DNA of 64,000 nucleotides, taken from assembly GCF_003063315.1 (NCBI RefSeq), contig NZ_NERV01000002.1:310001-374000 (forward strand). Reading direction: 5' to 3'. This document shows positions 14,160-23,065 of this stretch, piece after piece. A program made the translations under genes and the position numbers. The number at the start of each line of letters is the position of its first letter. Positions within the stretch are counted from its first letter, which is position 1. This DNA is from Limnohabitans sp. T6-5 (GTDB lineage Bacteria > Pseudomonadota > Gammaproteobacteria > Burkholderiales > Burkholderiaceae_C). The notes beneath the pieces are model-generated. The model searched no databases, was not told where the DNA came from, and saw only the letters and a program-made list of their open reading frames with translations.

Positions 14160-15010
14160 TTGGCGTCTCCAATTGGCTGATGCCCTGGGAGCCACAGACC
14201 CTTGAGGTTTGGCATGACTTCGTGCAAAAGCGAATGCATGACCTGCGACGGCGTGACATTCGCATCGCTGTCCAATTCATGCACTGGGCGCCGCAATGAG
14301 CGGCACTGCTCATAGACGGTGGAGTAGGGGACTTTGGTGTCAAGCAACCTGATGGTTGGATGGCTGCGAAACTGGTCACGAATGGCCTCTTCAACCATTC
14401 GTGCGTTAGTGGTTCGCGGCATCGCGTTGACAAAAATCGCCAGCTGGCCTGCTCGCATTTCAGGAATCATGTCGCTCATGACGTTGAGCTGAGACAGCAT
14501 CTCCAGCGTGCCGGTGATGAACTCGCTGAAATTGAGCATGTCCGGTTTGATGGGGGTCAGCATCAAATCGGCTGCCATGGCCGCAGTGCGTTGAAGCTCG
14601 CCCTTAGCGCCCTGAGTGTCGATGATCACCAGATCAAAGTTTTCTCGGATGATGGGCTGACGGACTGCGCGCTTGAGCAGCAGCAGTCGATCTTCACGCT
14701 CCTTGAGCCAAGCCTGGATGTGGTCTTCCATGTTGGAAGGCAGCAACCAGAGGTTTTTTACATTGGTTTCGACAATGTCGCCATCAAGGATGACACCACC
14801 ACGAGAAATCACCTGGTTCATGCCTGGTGACTCTTTGGTCAGTGGTGTCTGTGTGGCGAAGAATTTCGACAGCGCCGGTTGCATGTCTGCATCGATGAGC
14901 AGCACGCGCTGACCAAGCGCTGCAGCGAGGCCACCCAAGTTGGCCGCAGTGGTTGTTTTACCAGCGCCGCCCTTGGTGTTGACGACTGATATGACCGTTG
15001 TACTTTTCAC
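14156..15010 (-). CDS. parA: ParA/Soj-type partition ATPase
   Basis: A 284-residue protein. The GTG at 15010 was chosen as start because AGGAG lies 6-7 bp upstream; an earlier GTG at 15040 in the same frame has no such site. The deviant Walker A KGGAGKTTTAANLG follows within 20 residues, then LLIDADMQPALSKFF (Walker A') and LVIIDTQGAKGELQ (Walker B). It heads the leftward backbone, as soj/parA does at the right end of PAPI-1- and clc-like elements. ATP-dependent partition or stabilisation of the excised element. Confidence 0.9.
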   Translation of the reverse strand: MKSTTVISVVNTKGGAGKTTTAANLGGLAAALGQRVLLIDADMQPALSKFFATQTPLTKESPGMNQVISRGGVILDGDIVETNVKNLWLLPSNMEDHIQAWLKEREDRLLLLKRAVRQPIIRENFDLVIIDTQGAKGELQRTAAMAADLMLTPIKPDMLNFSEFITGTLEMLSQLNVMSDMIPEMRAGQLAIFVNAMPRTTNARMVEEAIRDQFRSHPTIRLLDTKVPYSTVYEQCRSLRRPVHELDSDANVTPSQVMHSLLHEVMPNLKGLWLPGHQPIGDAK

Positions 15011-15195
15011 AAAATGCTCCTGTTGTTCGTGTTTGGACACAACAAGAAAAGCATCTACAGACCTTTACCCCTGAGACTATGCTTGGCAACTGGACAACTA
15101 CATCATCCAGTGACTTAACATAATACACATCGTACGAAATTAAAAATGCATCCAATGGGGGCTCCAAGGCCCCCTGATGATTGGACCGATCAGTC
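15011..15195. other. Boundary region between mobile element and chromosome
   Basis: This gap holds the upstream region of parA and the 3' flank of the ankyrin gene. Bases ~15040-15145 are AT-richer than their surroundings and must contain the parA promoter; no hexamer pair is convincing. A sequence change from element-like to chromosome-like genes occurs here, so the right att site is expected in or near this gap. I found no tRNA 3' end or obvious att repeat. Confidence 0.45.
15142..15174 (-). terminator. Possible terminator of the ankyrin gene
   Basis: On the minus strand, GGGGGC-CTTGGA-GCCCCC (15157-15174) forms a strong hairpin just after the ankyrin stop; a run of five T follows about ten bases later (15142-15146). 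The T run is too distant for a standard terminator, so the call is tentative. Confidence 0.4.
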
Positions 15196-15873
15196 TCAGT
15201 TCTTGTTCACCGGTGGAAAAACGTACAAGCGCGCCAAGCCCTGGCGCATCAGGGATTCGGCATCCGGACGGCGGCCCTGGACAGCGAAATCAAAGGCGGT
15301 CAAGCCTTGGTGGTTTTGCAGGAGCAGATCTGAGCCTGGGGCCTGGATCAGGGACTTGACGGACAAAGCGCTGCCGTAGCGCGCTGCCATCATCAACGGC
15401 GTGGTGCCGTTGGGTGATTCGGCGTTGACCAGTGCGCCGTGCTTGATCAGCAAATCCACGATGGTGGTGTGGCCACCGGCTGCGGCGTAATGCAAAGCGG
15501 TCCAGCCGGGTTTGTTGACTTCGACCCCGCGCTCAAGGAGCGCCTGCACCAGGTTCAGGTGCCCGCGCAAAGCGGCCATCATGAGCGGGGTTTCGCCTGC
15601 GGGATTGGCGAAACTGATCTGGGTTTGAGGCCAGCGTATCAGCACTTCAGCCACTTTGGGCGATGGTTCCTGGATGGCCAAAACAAGCGCTGGAGCGGCA
15701 TTGGCGTTCACCGAATTGGCATCAAAGCCCCGGGCCAACAAAGATTGCACTGTGCGCACATCGTCAAATGTGACGGCACGAAAGAAGTCTTCGTAGGAAC
15801 CTGCAAAGGACAAGTTGGCTTGAATAATTCCAATGAAAACAAACAGCTTCTTCAATAACTTAATGTTCATCAT
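15196..15873 (-). CDS. Periplasmic ankyrin-repeat protein
   Basis: A 225-residue protein. The N-terminus MMNIKLLKKLFVFIGIIQANLSFAG is a signal peptide with cleavage expected near residue 24. Residues ~28-215 carry five or six ankyrin repeats (examples: GETPLMMAALRGHLNLVQALLERG and GWTALHYAAAGGHTTIVDLLIKHG). Ankyrin repeats bind other proteins; the partner is unknown. It follows tatD by 5 bp on the same strand and so ends the mltG-tmk-holB-tatD cluster, a position such proteins often take in Burkholderiales. Confidence 0.8.
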   Translation of the reverse strand: MMNIKLLKKLFVFIGIIQANLSFAGSYEDFFRAVTFDDVRTVQSLLARGFDANSVNANAAPALVLAIQEPSPKVAEVLIRWPQTQISFANPAGETPLMMAALRGHLNLVQALLERGVEVNKPGWTALHYAAAGGHTTIVDLLIKHGALVNAESPNGTTPLMMAARYGSALSVKSLIQAPGSDLLLQNHQGLTAFDFAVQGRRPDAESLMRQGLARLYVFPPVNKN

Positions 15874-15878
15874 GAAGT

Positions 15879-16688
15879 TTAACCCTGGCTCACTCGGCTG
15901 AAAAGCTGGTCAAAGTTGGTGCTGGTCAGCACGCCAATGGCTTCGGACGTTGAACCGCGAAGCTCTGCCAACTGTTTGGCCACATAGGGCACATACGAAG
16001 GGTTGTTGGTTTTGCCCCGGTACGGCACAGGCGCCAGATACGGGCTGTCGGTCTCGATCAGCAAGCGGTCATCGGGCACAAATTTGGCCACTTCGCGCAG
16101 ATCGGCGGCGGTCTTGAAGGTCAGGATGCCCGAAAACGAGATGTAAAAGCCCAAGTCCAAGGCGGCGCGGGCCACCTGCTGCGATTCGGTGAAGCAGTGA
16201 AAAACGCCTCCGGCACACCCTGCTCCACCCGTTTCGCCCTCTTCTTTGAGGATGGCAATGGTGTCGTCCGAGGCTTGACGGGTGTGGATCACCAGGGGCA
16301 GCCGAGTGTGGCGCGCGGCACGGATGTGGGTGCGAAAACGCTCGCGTTGCCATTCCAGATCGGCCACGGTGCGACCGCCCTTGCGTTCGTCCATTTGGTA
16401 ATAATCCAGCCCCGTCTCGCCAATGGCCACCACTTTGGGGTGCGCAGCGCCGTCGATCAGTTCTTGCAAGCTGGGCTCGTGCACGCCTTCGTTATCGGGG
16501 TGCACGCCCACGGTGGACCACAGGTTGTCATGCGCCATCGACAGGCCATGGACGCTGTCGAAGTCCTCCATGGTGGTGCAAATGCACAGCGCACGCGTGA
16601 CCTGGGCAACTTTCATGGCTTGGTCAATGCTGTCGAACTGGGCCAGCAGTTCCGGAAAATTCAGATGGCAATGGGAATCGGTGTACAT
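15879..16688 (-). CDS. tatD: TatD-family metal-dependent hydrolase
   Basis: A 269-residue TIM-barrel hydrolase of the usual length. Metal-binding motifs are all present: SHCHLNF at residues 4-10, AIGETGLDYY near 98-107, LVIHTR near 140, FHCFTES near 165, and LLIETDSPYLAP near 210. The family acts as 3'-5' deoxyribonuclease or related metallohydrolase; the exact substrate here is unknown. It is 3 bp downstream of holB, the standard order tmk-holB-tatD. Confidence 0.9.
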   Translation of the reverse strand: MYTDSHCHLNFPELLAQFDSIDQAMKVAQVTRALCICTTMEDFDSVHGLSMAHDNLWSTVGVHPDNEGVHEPSLQELIDGAAHPKVVAIGETGLDYYQMDERKGGRTVADLEWQRERFRTHIRAARHTRLPLVIHTRQASDDTIAILKEEGETGGAGCAGGVFHCFTESQQVARAALDLGFYISFSGILTFKTAADLREVAKFVPDDRLLIETDSPYLAPVPYRGKTNNPSYVPYVAKQLAELRGSTSEAIGVLTSTNFDQLFSRVSQG

Positions 16689-16691
16689 GGG

Positions 16692-17696
16692 TCAGCCCCG
16701 CGACAGCAGGGTTTGTTGGGCGTCAGCGGTCAATGCTTCGAGCATCAAACCTGCATTGAAAGGGTGTTCGGCCGTGCGGGCCGATTGCATGAGGCGCTTG
16801 AACCAGTCGGTCAATGCGCTCAACGAGGCTGCGGTGTTGGGCAATTGCCCGGCCTCAAAGAAACGTGGCGTGGCCCCGGCCTGACGCAAGACCAGATCGT
16901 GGCAAAGTTTTTGCAGCGCGTCGATGGCTTGTGCCGGGCTCAGATCGGCCAGATGGCGGGCATCGCCTTGGCGCATGGCTTTGGGCAAGGCATCCCACCA
17001 GTCGGGGGACAAACCGGCTTCGGCCTGGCGCAGCACATCGGTGGGTCGACCGCCCGCACTGCGCAGCAAGGCTGTCGCCATGGGGGCTGGCAAGCCCTGC
17101 CCCGTGAGCCAGTTCATGCCTTCATCGGCCTCGGGCCATTTCATGGTGTGCGCCAGGCAGCGGCTGCGGATGGTTGGCAGCAACATGTGGCTGGCCTCGG
17201 TGGCCATCACAAAGCGCACATCGCCCGGCGGCTCTTCCAGCGTTTTGAGCAGCGCGTTGGCCGTGACGGTGTTCATGCGCTCGGCCGGAAACACCAACAC
17301 CGCTTTGCCCCGCCCCCGGGCATCGGTGCGCTGCGAAAACTCGACCGCATCGCGCATGGCATCTACCCGAATCTCTTTGCTGGGCTTGCGGGTTTTCTTG
17401 TCGATCTCGTCCTGGGCTTTTTCAGACAATGGCCAGCCCAAATCCAGCATCACCGTCTCGGGCATCAGCACGGCCAGATCGGCATGGGTGTGTACGGCAA
17501 TGGCGTGGCAGCTGGGGCAGTCGCCGCAAGCGCCTTGGGCCGAAGGCTGCTCGCACAACCAAGCGCTGACCATTGCCAGCGCCAATTCGTATTGACCCAG
17601 ACCCGATGGGCCTTGCAGCAGCCAGGCGTGACCGCGCTGGGCCAGCAAATCGGTCGCTTGCCGGGCAATCCACGGCGCATTCAAGACGGCGCTCAT
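16692..17696 (-). CDS. holB: DNA polymerase III subunit delta'
   Basis: A 334-residue AAA+ protein of the clamp loader. The degenerate P-loop [14 protein letters not shown] lacks the catalytic lysine, as normal for delta', and the zinc module CGDCPSCHA (with an upstream Cys) is present. [19 protein letters not shown] is the sensor region. It loads the sliding clamp together with tau/gamma and delta. It overlaps the tmk stop by 4 bp and precedes tatD by 3 bp, so the three genes are one operon. Confidence 0.9.
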   Translation of the reverse strand: MSAVLNAPWIARQATDLLAQRGHAWLLQGPSGLGQYELALAMVSAWLCEQPSAQGACGDCPSCHAIAVHTHADLAVLMPETVMLDLGWPLSEKAQDEIDKKTRKPSKEIRVDAMRDAVEFSQRTDARGRGKAVLVFPAERMNTVTANALLKTLEEPPGDVRFVMATEASHMLLPTIRSRCLAHTMKWPEADEGMNWLTGQGLPAPMATALLRSAGGRPTDVLRQAEAGLSPDWWDALPKAMRQGDARHLADLSPAQAIDALQKLCHDLVLRQAGATPRFFEAGQLPNTAASLSALTDWFKRLMQSARTAEHPFNAGLMLEALTADAQQTLLSRG

Positions 17697-18346
17697 GCGG
17701 TGCTCCGGGACAACCAGGGGGTGACCACCAGGGCCACATCCGCGCCCACCGCTTCGCGGGTTTGCGCAGCGTTGATGCGGGCAAAACGGGTGGGCATTTC
17801 GGCCTGGCGCTTGGCATAGCCTGCGCGCACGGCGGCAAAAAAGTCGGCCGGTTGAGACTCGAACTTGTCAGGCACACGGGCCGAGGCCAGGCGCTCGGCG
17901 GCAATCTGCGGGTCCAGATCGAACCACACGGTCAAATCGGGTTGGCGCAAAGCGCTGTCAGCTTGGGCATGGGCTTGGGATTGCACGATGCGTTCCAGCT
18001 GCGTCAACACCTGCCAGTCAAAGCCCCGGCCGCCGCCTTGGTAGGCAAAAGTCGCATCGGTGAATCGGTCGCACAGCACCACATCACCTCGCTCCAGCGC
18101 GGGCTCGATCACCTGCACCAGGTGCTCGCGGCGGGCGGCAAACATCAAGAGGGCCTCGGTCAGCGCGTCCATGGGTTCGTGCAGCACCAGTTCGCGCAGC
18201 TTTTCAGACAAGGGGGTGCCGCCCGGCTCGCGGGTCAGCACGACCGCCCTGCCCGCCTGGCGAAACAGCGCGGCCACGCGCTCGATGTGGGTGGACTTGC
18301 CCGCCCCGTCGATGCCTTCAAAACTGATGAATGTGCCGCGTGTCAT
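17693..18346 (-). CDS. tmk: Thymidylate kinase
   Basis: A 217-residue enzyme converting dTMP to dTDP. The P-loop [15 protein letters not shown] begins at residue 8, the DR(Y/F/H) motif is [16 protein letters not shown] near residue 92, and [16 protein letters not shown] near 40 contacts the substrate. Length is normal. It lies between mltG (50 bp upstream) and holB (4-bp overlap). Nothing unusual. Confidence 0.93.
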   Translation of the reverse strand: MTRGTFISFEGIDGAGKSTHIERVAALFRQAGRAVVLTREPGGTPLSEKLRELVLHEPMDALTEALLMFAARREHLVQVIEPALERGDVVLCDRFTDATFAYQGGGRGFDWQVLTQLERIVQSQAHAQADSALRQPDLTVWFDLDPQIAAERLASARVPDKFESQPADFFAAVRAGYAKRQAEMPTRFARINAAQTREAVGADVALVVTPWLSRSTA

Positions 18347-18396
18347 GGTGTGTGAAATGGCGAAACCCCGATTGTCGCAGGCTCAGTCGGCGCTGC

Positions 18397-19410
18397 TCAG
18401 TTGCTTCCGCTTTGCCCGCGCTGGTAACGGTTGACCGCCCGGTTGTGCTCGTCCAGGCTGGCGCTGAAGTGGCTGCTGCCGTCGCCCTTGGCCACAAAGT
18501 ACAGCGCCTGCGTCTTGGCGGGCTGCACGGCGGCCAACAAGGCGGCTTTGCCCGGCATGGCAATCGGCGTGGGTGGCAGGCCGCTGCGGGTGTAGGTGTT
18601 CCAGGGCGTGTCGGTGTGCAGGTGAACGCGGCGCAGGTTGCCGTCAAAGGCTTCGCCCAGGCCGTAGATCACCGTGGGGTCGGTCTGCAGCATCATGCCG
18701 ATGCGCAAACGGTTGTTGAATACGCCAGAAATCATCGGCCGATCCGATCCCTTGCCGGTTTCTTTTTCGACAATGCTGGCCAGAATCAGGGCCTCTTCAG
18801 GCGACTTGACCGCCACGCCGGGCTGGCGGGCATCCCAAGCTTGTTGCAAGTGTTTGTCCATGGCCTTCATGGCCCGTTGCAAGACCGCCAAGTCGCTGGA
18901 GCCTTTGGCATAGGAATAGGTGTCCGGGTAAAAACGACCTTCGGGTGCTGTGTCGGGGCGGCCCAACTGGCGCATCAATTCGTCATCCGACAAGGCCCGG
19001 CTGCTGGGTTTGAGGTTCTCCGCCTTGGTCAATGCCTGGCGCACTTGCCGCCAGTTCCAGCCTTCCACGATGGTGAAGGTGCGCAGGCTTTCTTCGCCCC
19101 GGACCAGCATGCGCAACAAACGCAGGGGCGTGGTGCCCGGTGGGATCTCGTAGCTGCCTGCCCGCATCAATCGCGACTGGCCCGACAGGCGAAACCACGC
19201 ATACAGCATGTCAGGCGAGGTTTGCGCTCCAGCGTCAATCACCGCCTGAGCGATGGCTTTGGGCGTTGTGCCGGGTTCAATGGACAAGTCCAGCGTGGCG
19301 CGGCCTGTGTCCAAGGGCTGTTGCAGCCACCAGAACGCAGCGCCCCCCACAGCCAAGGCCACCACCAGCAAGCTTGTCAGTAACTTCATCAAGCCTTTGA
19401 GCACGGCCAT
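18397..19410 (-). CDS. mltG: Endolytic murein transglycosylase MltG
   Basis: A 337-residue YceG-family protein (shorter than the E. coli enzyme by a few residues). One N-terminal transmembrane helix (MKLLTSLLVVALAVGGAAFWW) is followed by a LysM-like part with FTIVEGWNWRQVRQAL, and by the catalytic core ILASIVEKETGKGSDRPMISG with its glutamate, then LQTDPTVIYGLG. It cuts nascent peptidoglycan and limits glycan length. The start may instead be at 19389 (MKLL), which has a better AAAGG. It is divergent from ygfZ. Confidence 0.9.
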   Translation of the reverse strand: MAVLKGLMKLLTSLLVVALAVGGAAFWWLQQPLDTGRATLDLSIEPGTTPKAIAQAVIDAGAQTSPDMLYAWFRLSGQSRLMRAGSYEIPPGTTPLRLLRMLVRGEESLRTFTIVEGWNWRQVRQALTKAENLKPSSRALSDDELMRQLGRPDTAPEGRFYPDTYSYAKGSSDLAVLQRAMKAMDKHLQQAWDARQPGVAVKSPEEALILASIVEKETGKGSDRPMISGVFNNRLRIGMMLQTDPTVIYGLGEAFDGNLRRVHLHTDTPWNTYTRSGLPPTPIAMPGKAALLAAVQPAKTQALYFVAKGDGSSHFSASLDEHNRAVNRYQRGQSGSN

Positions 19411-19479
19411 GTCCTTTGTTCGGGTGTTGAAAACGTGGGGGGATGATAATTCACGCCTTGCCAGACCCTTGCTACATGA

Positions 19480-20448
19480 ATGAGCCGCGACATGAACAGC
19501 CCTGCCCTGAACGCCCTTGATGTGACCGCCGTGTTGGACGGCACCAGCCCCCTGCCCCAGCTGGGTGTGATCCAGGCCCAGGGCGAGGACGCGGCCAACT
19601 TTTTGCACAACCAGTTGAGCAACGACGTGGTGCTGCTGCCCGTGGGCCAGTCGCGCCTGGCAGCTTTTTGCAATGCCAAGGGTCGCATGCAGGCCAGCTT
19701 TGTGGTCATCAAGACCGCGCCCGACACCGTGCTGCTGGTCATGAACCTCGATCTGCTGGCGCAGACGCTCAAGCGCCTGTCCATGTTCGTGCTGCGGGCC
19801 AAGGTCAAATTGACCGACGCCAGTGGCCAGTGGCAACTGCGCGGTTTGCTGGGCAGCAGCGCCCGCGCCCTGCTGGGCAATGCGGCCCCTTGGCACACCG
19901 TGGTGGCCGATGGTGCGCACGCTGTGGCGCTGTACCCGGCGGTCGTGGGTGATTCGCGTGTGCCGCGCGCACTGTGGATGGCTCCAATGGGTTCGGCGCT
20001 GCCCGAGGGGCCTGAAGTCGCGCCCGAGGTTTGGGCTTGGTCAGACGTCATGAGCGGTGTGGCCCTGCTGAGCCAGCCCGTGTTCGAGGCCTTCGTGCCG
20101 CAAATGATGAATTACGAATCGGTGGGCGGCGTCAACTTCAAAAAAGGCTGCTACCCCGGCCAGGAGGTGGTGGCCCGAAGCCAGTTCCGTGGCACCTTGA
20201 AGCGTCGCACGGCGCTCGTGCACAGCCCGGTGGAATTGGCGGTCGGGCAAGACGTTTTCACCCCCACCGACCCCGAGCAGCCTTGCGCCACCGTCGTGCA
20301 AAGCGCGGCGCGGCCTGACGGTCAGGGCTTTGACGCACTGGTCAGCGGCACGCTGGAGAGCCAGCAAACTGGCTGGCGGGCGGGCAGCGCCGATGGCGCT
20401 GCGTTGGAGCTGCTGCCCCTGCCCTACGACTTGCTTGAAGACATTTGA
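19480..20448 (+). CDS. ygfZ: YgfZ/GcvT-family folate-dependent Fe-S maintenance protein
   Basis: A 322-residue protein with the family signature KKGCYPGQEVVARSQFRGTLKRR near residue 225. The N-terminal half has GEDAANFLHNQLSNDVVLLP and FCNAKGRMQASFVV. YgfZ binds tetrahydrofolate and helps repair or assemble iron-sulfur clusters, for example in MiaB. The ATG at 19492 is an alternative start. It is divergent from mltG, a pairing common in this order. Downstream is the REP array. Confidence 0.9.
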   Translation: MSRDMNSPALNALDVTAVLDGTSPLPQLGVIQAQGEDAANFLHNQLSNDVVLLPVGQSRLAAFCNAKGRMQASFVVIKTAPDTVLLVMNLDLLAQTLKRLSMFVLRAKVKLTDASGQWQLRGLLGSSARALLGNAAPWHTVVADGAHAVALYPAVVGDSRVPRALWMAPMGSALPEGPEVAPEVWAWSDVMSGVALLSQPVFEAFVPQMMNYESVGGVNFKKGCYPGQEVVARSQFRGTLKRRTALVHSPVELAVGQDVFTPTDPEQPCATVVQSAARPDGQGFDALVSGTLESQQTGWRAGSADGAALELLPLPYDLLEDI

Positions 20449-20451
20449 TCT

Positions 20452-20995
20452 GTAGGAGCCCCGCCCTCGGGGCGAATGCCTGCGGTCTGCGAACGCCCCA
20501 TCGCGGCGAGGGCGCCGCTCCTACAAAGTGGCCATGGGTTTGCTGTGGGAGCCCCGGCCTCGGGGCGAATGCCTGCGGTCTGCGAATGCCCCATCGCGGC
20601 GGGGGCGCCGCTCCTACAAAGAGGCCATGGGTTTGCTGTGGGAGCCCCGGCCTCGGGGCGAATGCCTGCGGTCTGCGAATGCCCCATCGCGGCGGGGGCG
20701 CCGCTCCTACAAAGTGGCCATGGGTTTGCTGTGGGAGCCCCGCCCTCGGGGCGAATGCCTGCGGTCTGCGAACGCCCCATCGCGGCGAGGGCGCCGCTCC
20801 TACAAAGTGGCCATGGGTTTGCTGTGGGAGCCCCGCCCTCGGGGCGAATGCCTGCGGTCTGCGAATGCCCCATCGCGGCGGGGGCGCCGCTCCTACAAAG
20901 AGGCCATGGGTTTGCTGTGGGAGCCCCGCCCTCGGGGCGAATGCCTGCGGTCTGCGAACGCCCCATCGCGGCGAGGGCGCCGCTCCTACAGGGGG
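20452..20995. repeat. Six-unit array of 93-bp REP-like repeats
   Basis: Units start at 20452, 20545, 20638, 20731, 20824 and 20917, an exact 93-bp period. Each carries GTRGGAGC...GGGGCGAATGCCTGCGG and ends GGGCGCCGCTCCTAC, so each can fold as a long hairpin; variation is limited to a few positions (CGCCCTC or CGGCCTC; GAACG or GAATG; GCGAGG or GCGGGG; AAAGTGG or AAAGAGG). Single related elements lie at 21886-21955 and 27514-27580. The array fills the gap between ygfZ and the thioesterase-GNAT gene; no gene is credible in it. Confidence 0.85.
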
Positions 20996-21843
20996 CGAAC
21001 CATCTCGATGTGCGCAATCCCCGCTTCTTCAAAAATAGCCCCATGCGGCTCAAAGCCTGAGCGCTTGTAAAAGCCCTCGGCGCTGCACTGGGCGTGCAGC
21101 AGCACATGCTGGTCGCCGCGCTCGCGGGCGGCGTCCATCAGGGCGTGCAGCACCCGGCGGCCCAGCACGCTGCCGCGCATCTGCTTTTTGACGGCCATGC
21201 GGCCAATGCGGGCAACGCCCGGGGCGTGTTGCAGCAGGCGGCCTGTGGCCAGGCACAGCCCCAAGCGGTTGACGACCACGCAGTGCAAGGCGGTGTCGTC
21301 GTCGTGGTCCCACTCCATGTCGGCGGGCACTTTTTGTTCATCCACAAACACTTCGGTGCGCAACGGGCTGGCCAGGTTTTTCAGGTCGGCCCAGGCGCCC
21401 AGGTGCAGCTGCACCATGTCTTCGCCGCGCTCAAAGCCTTCCATCATGTCGCGCAGCTGAGGCGGGATGGGCTGGCTCTTTTTAGCCACCGGGTCGGCGT
21501 ACACATAAACCAGCTCGCTGGTGATCAGCAGCTCTTCGCCTCGAAAAATCGCACCCACAAAGGTCATGGACGAATTGCCGATGCGGTCGCATCGCATGCA
21601 CACGTCCAGAAAGTCGTCCATCTCGGCGCTGGCGTGGTACTCGACGCTGGCCTTTTTGACATACAGGTCGCCGCCCAGCTGGTGCATGGTGTCGGCGTAA
21701 GGCATGGCCAGGTTGCGCCAGTAGTCGGTCACGGCGGTGTCGAAGTACATGAGGTAATGGCCGTTGAAGACGATCTTTTGCATGTCCACTTCGACCCAGC
21801 GCACGCGCATGCGGTGAGAAAAACGGAAGTCTTGGCGTTTCAT
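20986..21843 (-). CDS. Hot-dog thioesterase fused to GNAT acetyltransferase
   Basis: A 285-residue protein, start at 21843 (MKRQDF). Residues 1-135 are a 4-hydroxybenzoyl-CoA-type thioesterase: MRVRWVEVDMQKIVFNGHYLMYFD with the catalytic aspartate and a glycine after Asn-Gly-His. Residues ~145-285 form a GNAT/ElaA-like acetyltransferase with MAVKKQMRGSVLGRRVLHALM, the acetyl-CoA loop, and HAQCSAEGFYKRSGF. A linker of about 20 residues joins them. The substrates are unknown. The stop codon TAG lies within the last unit of the REP array. Confidence 0.8.
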   Translation of the reverse strand: MKRQDFRFSHRMRVRWVEVDMQKIVFNGHYLMYFDTAVTDYWRNLAMPYADTMHQLGGDLYVKKASVEYHASAEMDDFLDVCMRCDRIGNSSMTFVGAIFRGEELLITSELVYVYADPVAKKSQPIPPQLRDMMEGFERGEDMVQLHLGAWADLKNLASPLRTEVFVDEQKVPADMEWDHDDDTALHCVVVNRLGLCLATGRLLQHAPGVARIGRMAVKKQMRGSVLGRRVLHALMDAARERGDQHVLLHAQCSAEGFYKRSGFEPHGAIFEEAGIAHIEMVRPL

Positions 21844-21885
21844 GGTGTTCCTTTGGTGTGTCTGTCGCAATGGTGTTCAGTGTTG

Positions 21886-21955
21886 TGTGGGAGCGGCGCC
21901 CTCGCCGCGATGGTCGTTTGCGCAGACCGATCGCCGCGAGGGCGCGGCTCCTACA
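21886..21955. repeat. Solitary REP-like element
   Basis: GTGGGAGCGGCGCCCTCGCC at the left and GGCGCGGCTCCTAC at the right form the same kind of hairpin as the 93-bp array units. On the minus strand its TGTAGGAGC supplies the TAG stop of the alpha/beta hydrolase gene at 21951-21953. Confidence 0.7.
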
Positions 21956-22910
21956 TGAAAGCGTGTTTCAGTGCCCGGCCTGCATCGGCGTGGGCCTTCA
22001 GGGCATCGGGGATGGCGCGGCCCATGGTGATGAAGCCATGGATCACGCCCCGGTAAATCTCCAGATCGACCGGCACGCCTGCCATGCGCAGCGTGTCGGC
22101 GTAGCGCACGCCCTCGTCCACCAGCGGGTCGCATTCGGCCAGGCCCATCCAGGCCGGGGCCAGGCCAGAGTGGTCAGGGGCGTTGCCGGGCGCAAAGCGC
22201 CAGTCGTCTCGGTCTGCTTTGTCGATGTAGCCGTCAAAGAACCAGGCGATGGTGTCTTGGTCGAGCATGAAGCCTTCGCCAAAGGTGTGGTGTGAGGCCG
22301 TGTCTTGCTTGGAGCCGCAACCGGGGTAGAACAGCAGCTGCAAGGCGAGCTTCAAGCCCGCATCGCGTGCCATCAGGGCGCACACGGCGCTGAGCGTGCC
22401 GCCCGCGCTGTCGCCGCCCACGGCCAGGCGTGTGCTGTCCAGGCCCAATGTTGGGCCCTGCTGGTGCAACCAGTTCAGGGCGTCCCAGGCGTCGTGCACG
22501 GCGGTGGGAAACCGGTGCTCGGGCGCGAGCCGGTAGTCCAGCGACACCACGGCGCAGTGGCCCTGACGGTTGAGCTGGCGGCACAGCACGTCGTGTGTGG
22601 TGAGGCTGCCCACGGTGAAGCCGCCGCCGTGCAGGTAGAGCAAAACGGGCAAAGGCGTGGGGCTTTGCGGGGCATACAGGCGCGCTGGCATGGCGTGGCC
22701 GTCGCGTGCCGGGATCGTGATGTCCTCGACCCGGTCCACATGGGGCGCGGGCTGCAGGTCCAGGATCGGGCCGCCGATGTCGTAAAACGCGCGGGCTTGC
22801 TCTGCCGTCATGGCGTGCATGGGCGGGCGACCAGCTTTCTGAACGCGGTCGATCAGCGTGCGCGTGGCCGGGTTCAAGAGGGATCGGGGGTTGGTGTGGT
22901 GGCTGCTCAT
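21951..22910 (-). CDS. Alpha/beta hydrolase of the HSL esterase family
   Basis: A 319-residue esterase/lipase. The oxyanion-hole motif YLHGGGFTVGS lies near residue 94, and the nucleophile elbow GGDSAGGTLSA near 162; the catalytic aspartate is in AECDPLVDEG near 255 and the histidine in GVIHGFITMG near 285. This is the hormone-sensitive lipase / Aes-type family acting on short-chain esters. It overlaps the REP-like element at its 3' end. Its physiological substrate is not visible from context. Confidence 0.88.
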   Translation of the reverse strand: MSSHHTNPRSLLNPATRTLIDRVQKAGRPPMHAMTAEQARAFYDIGGPILDLQPAPHVDRVEDITIPARDGHAMPARLYAPQSPTPLPVLLYLHGGGFTVGSLTTHDVLCRQLNRQGHCAVVSLDYRLAPEHRFPTAVHDAWDALNWLHQQGPTLGLDSTRLAVGGDSAGGTLSAVCALMARDAGLKLALQLLFYPGCGSKQDTASHHTFGEGFMLDQDTIAWFFDGYIDKADRDDWRFAPGNAPDHSGLAPAWMGLAECDPLVDEGVRYADTLRMAGVPVDLEIYRGVIHGFITMGRAIPDALKAHADAGRALKHAFM

Positions 22911-23065
22911 GAAAGCTGAAGTGGGTGGGATTTGGGTGTTGCCAACGTGACGGTTTGGGCCTTGGGCCGGATGGACAAAGGCGCTTCCTGAATCACAATG
23001 AACGCAAATCGTACAACGCCCCGCGCAGGGGGGCTGTCACCTGCTCACACACCGGAGAACCTGGC

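Noticed and set aside
15011..15195. tRNA gene or att core at the element boundary
   Set aside because: No cloverleaf or TTCGA-type T-loop sequence was found in this gap.
16197..17819. A 540-codon + strand open frame opposite tatD, holB and tmk
   Set aside because: It is a shadow of three conserved genes, with the same His/Gly/Gln-rich composition as other antisense frames.
20452..20995. CRISPR array
   Set aside because: There are no distinct spacers: the whole 93-bp unit is repeated, and no cas gene is in the window.
20424..21107. Open frames on both strands through the 93-bp array encoding repeated MPAVCE or GQTGIRPE-like units
   Set aside because: The period 93 is divisible by three, so every frame without a stop stays open through all copies; the peptides are products of the repeat.
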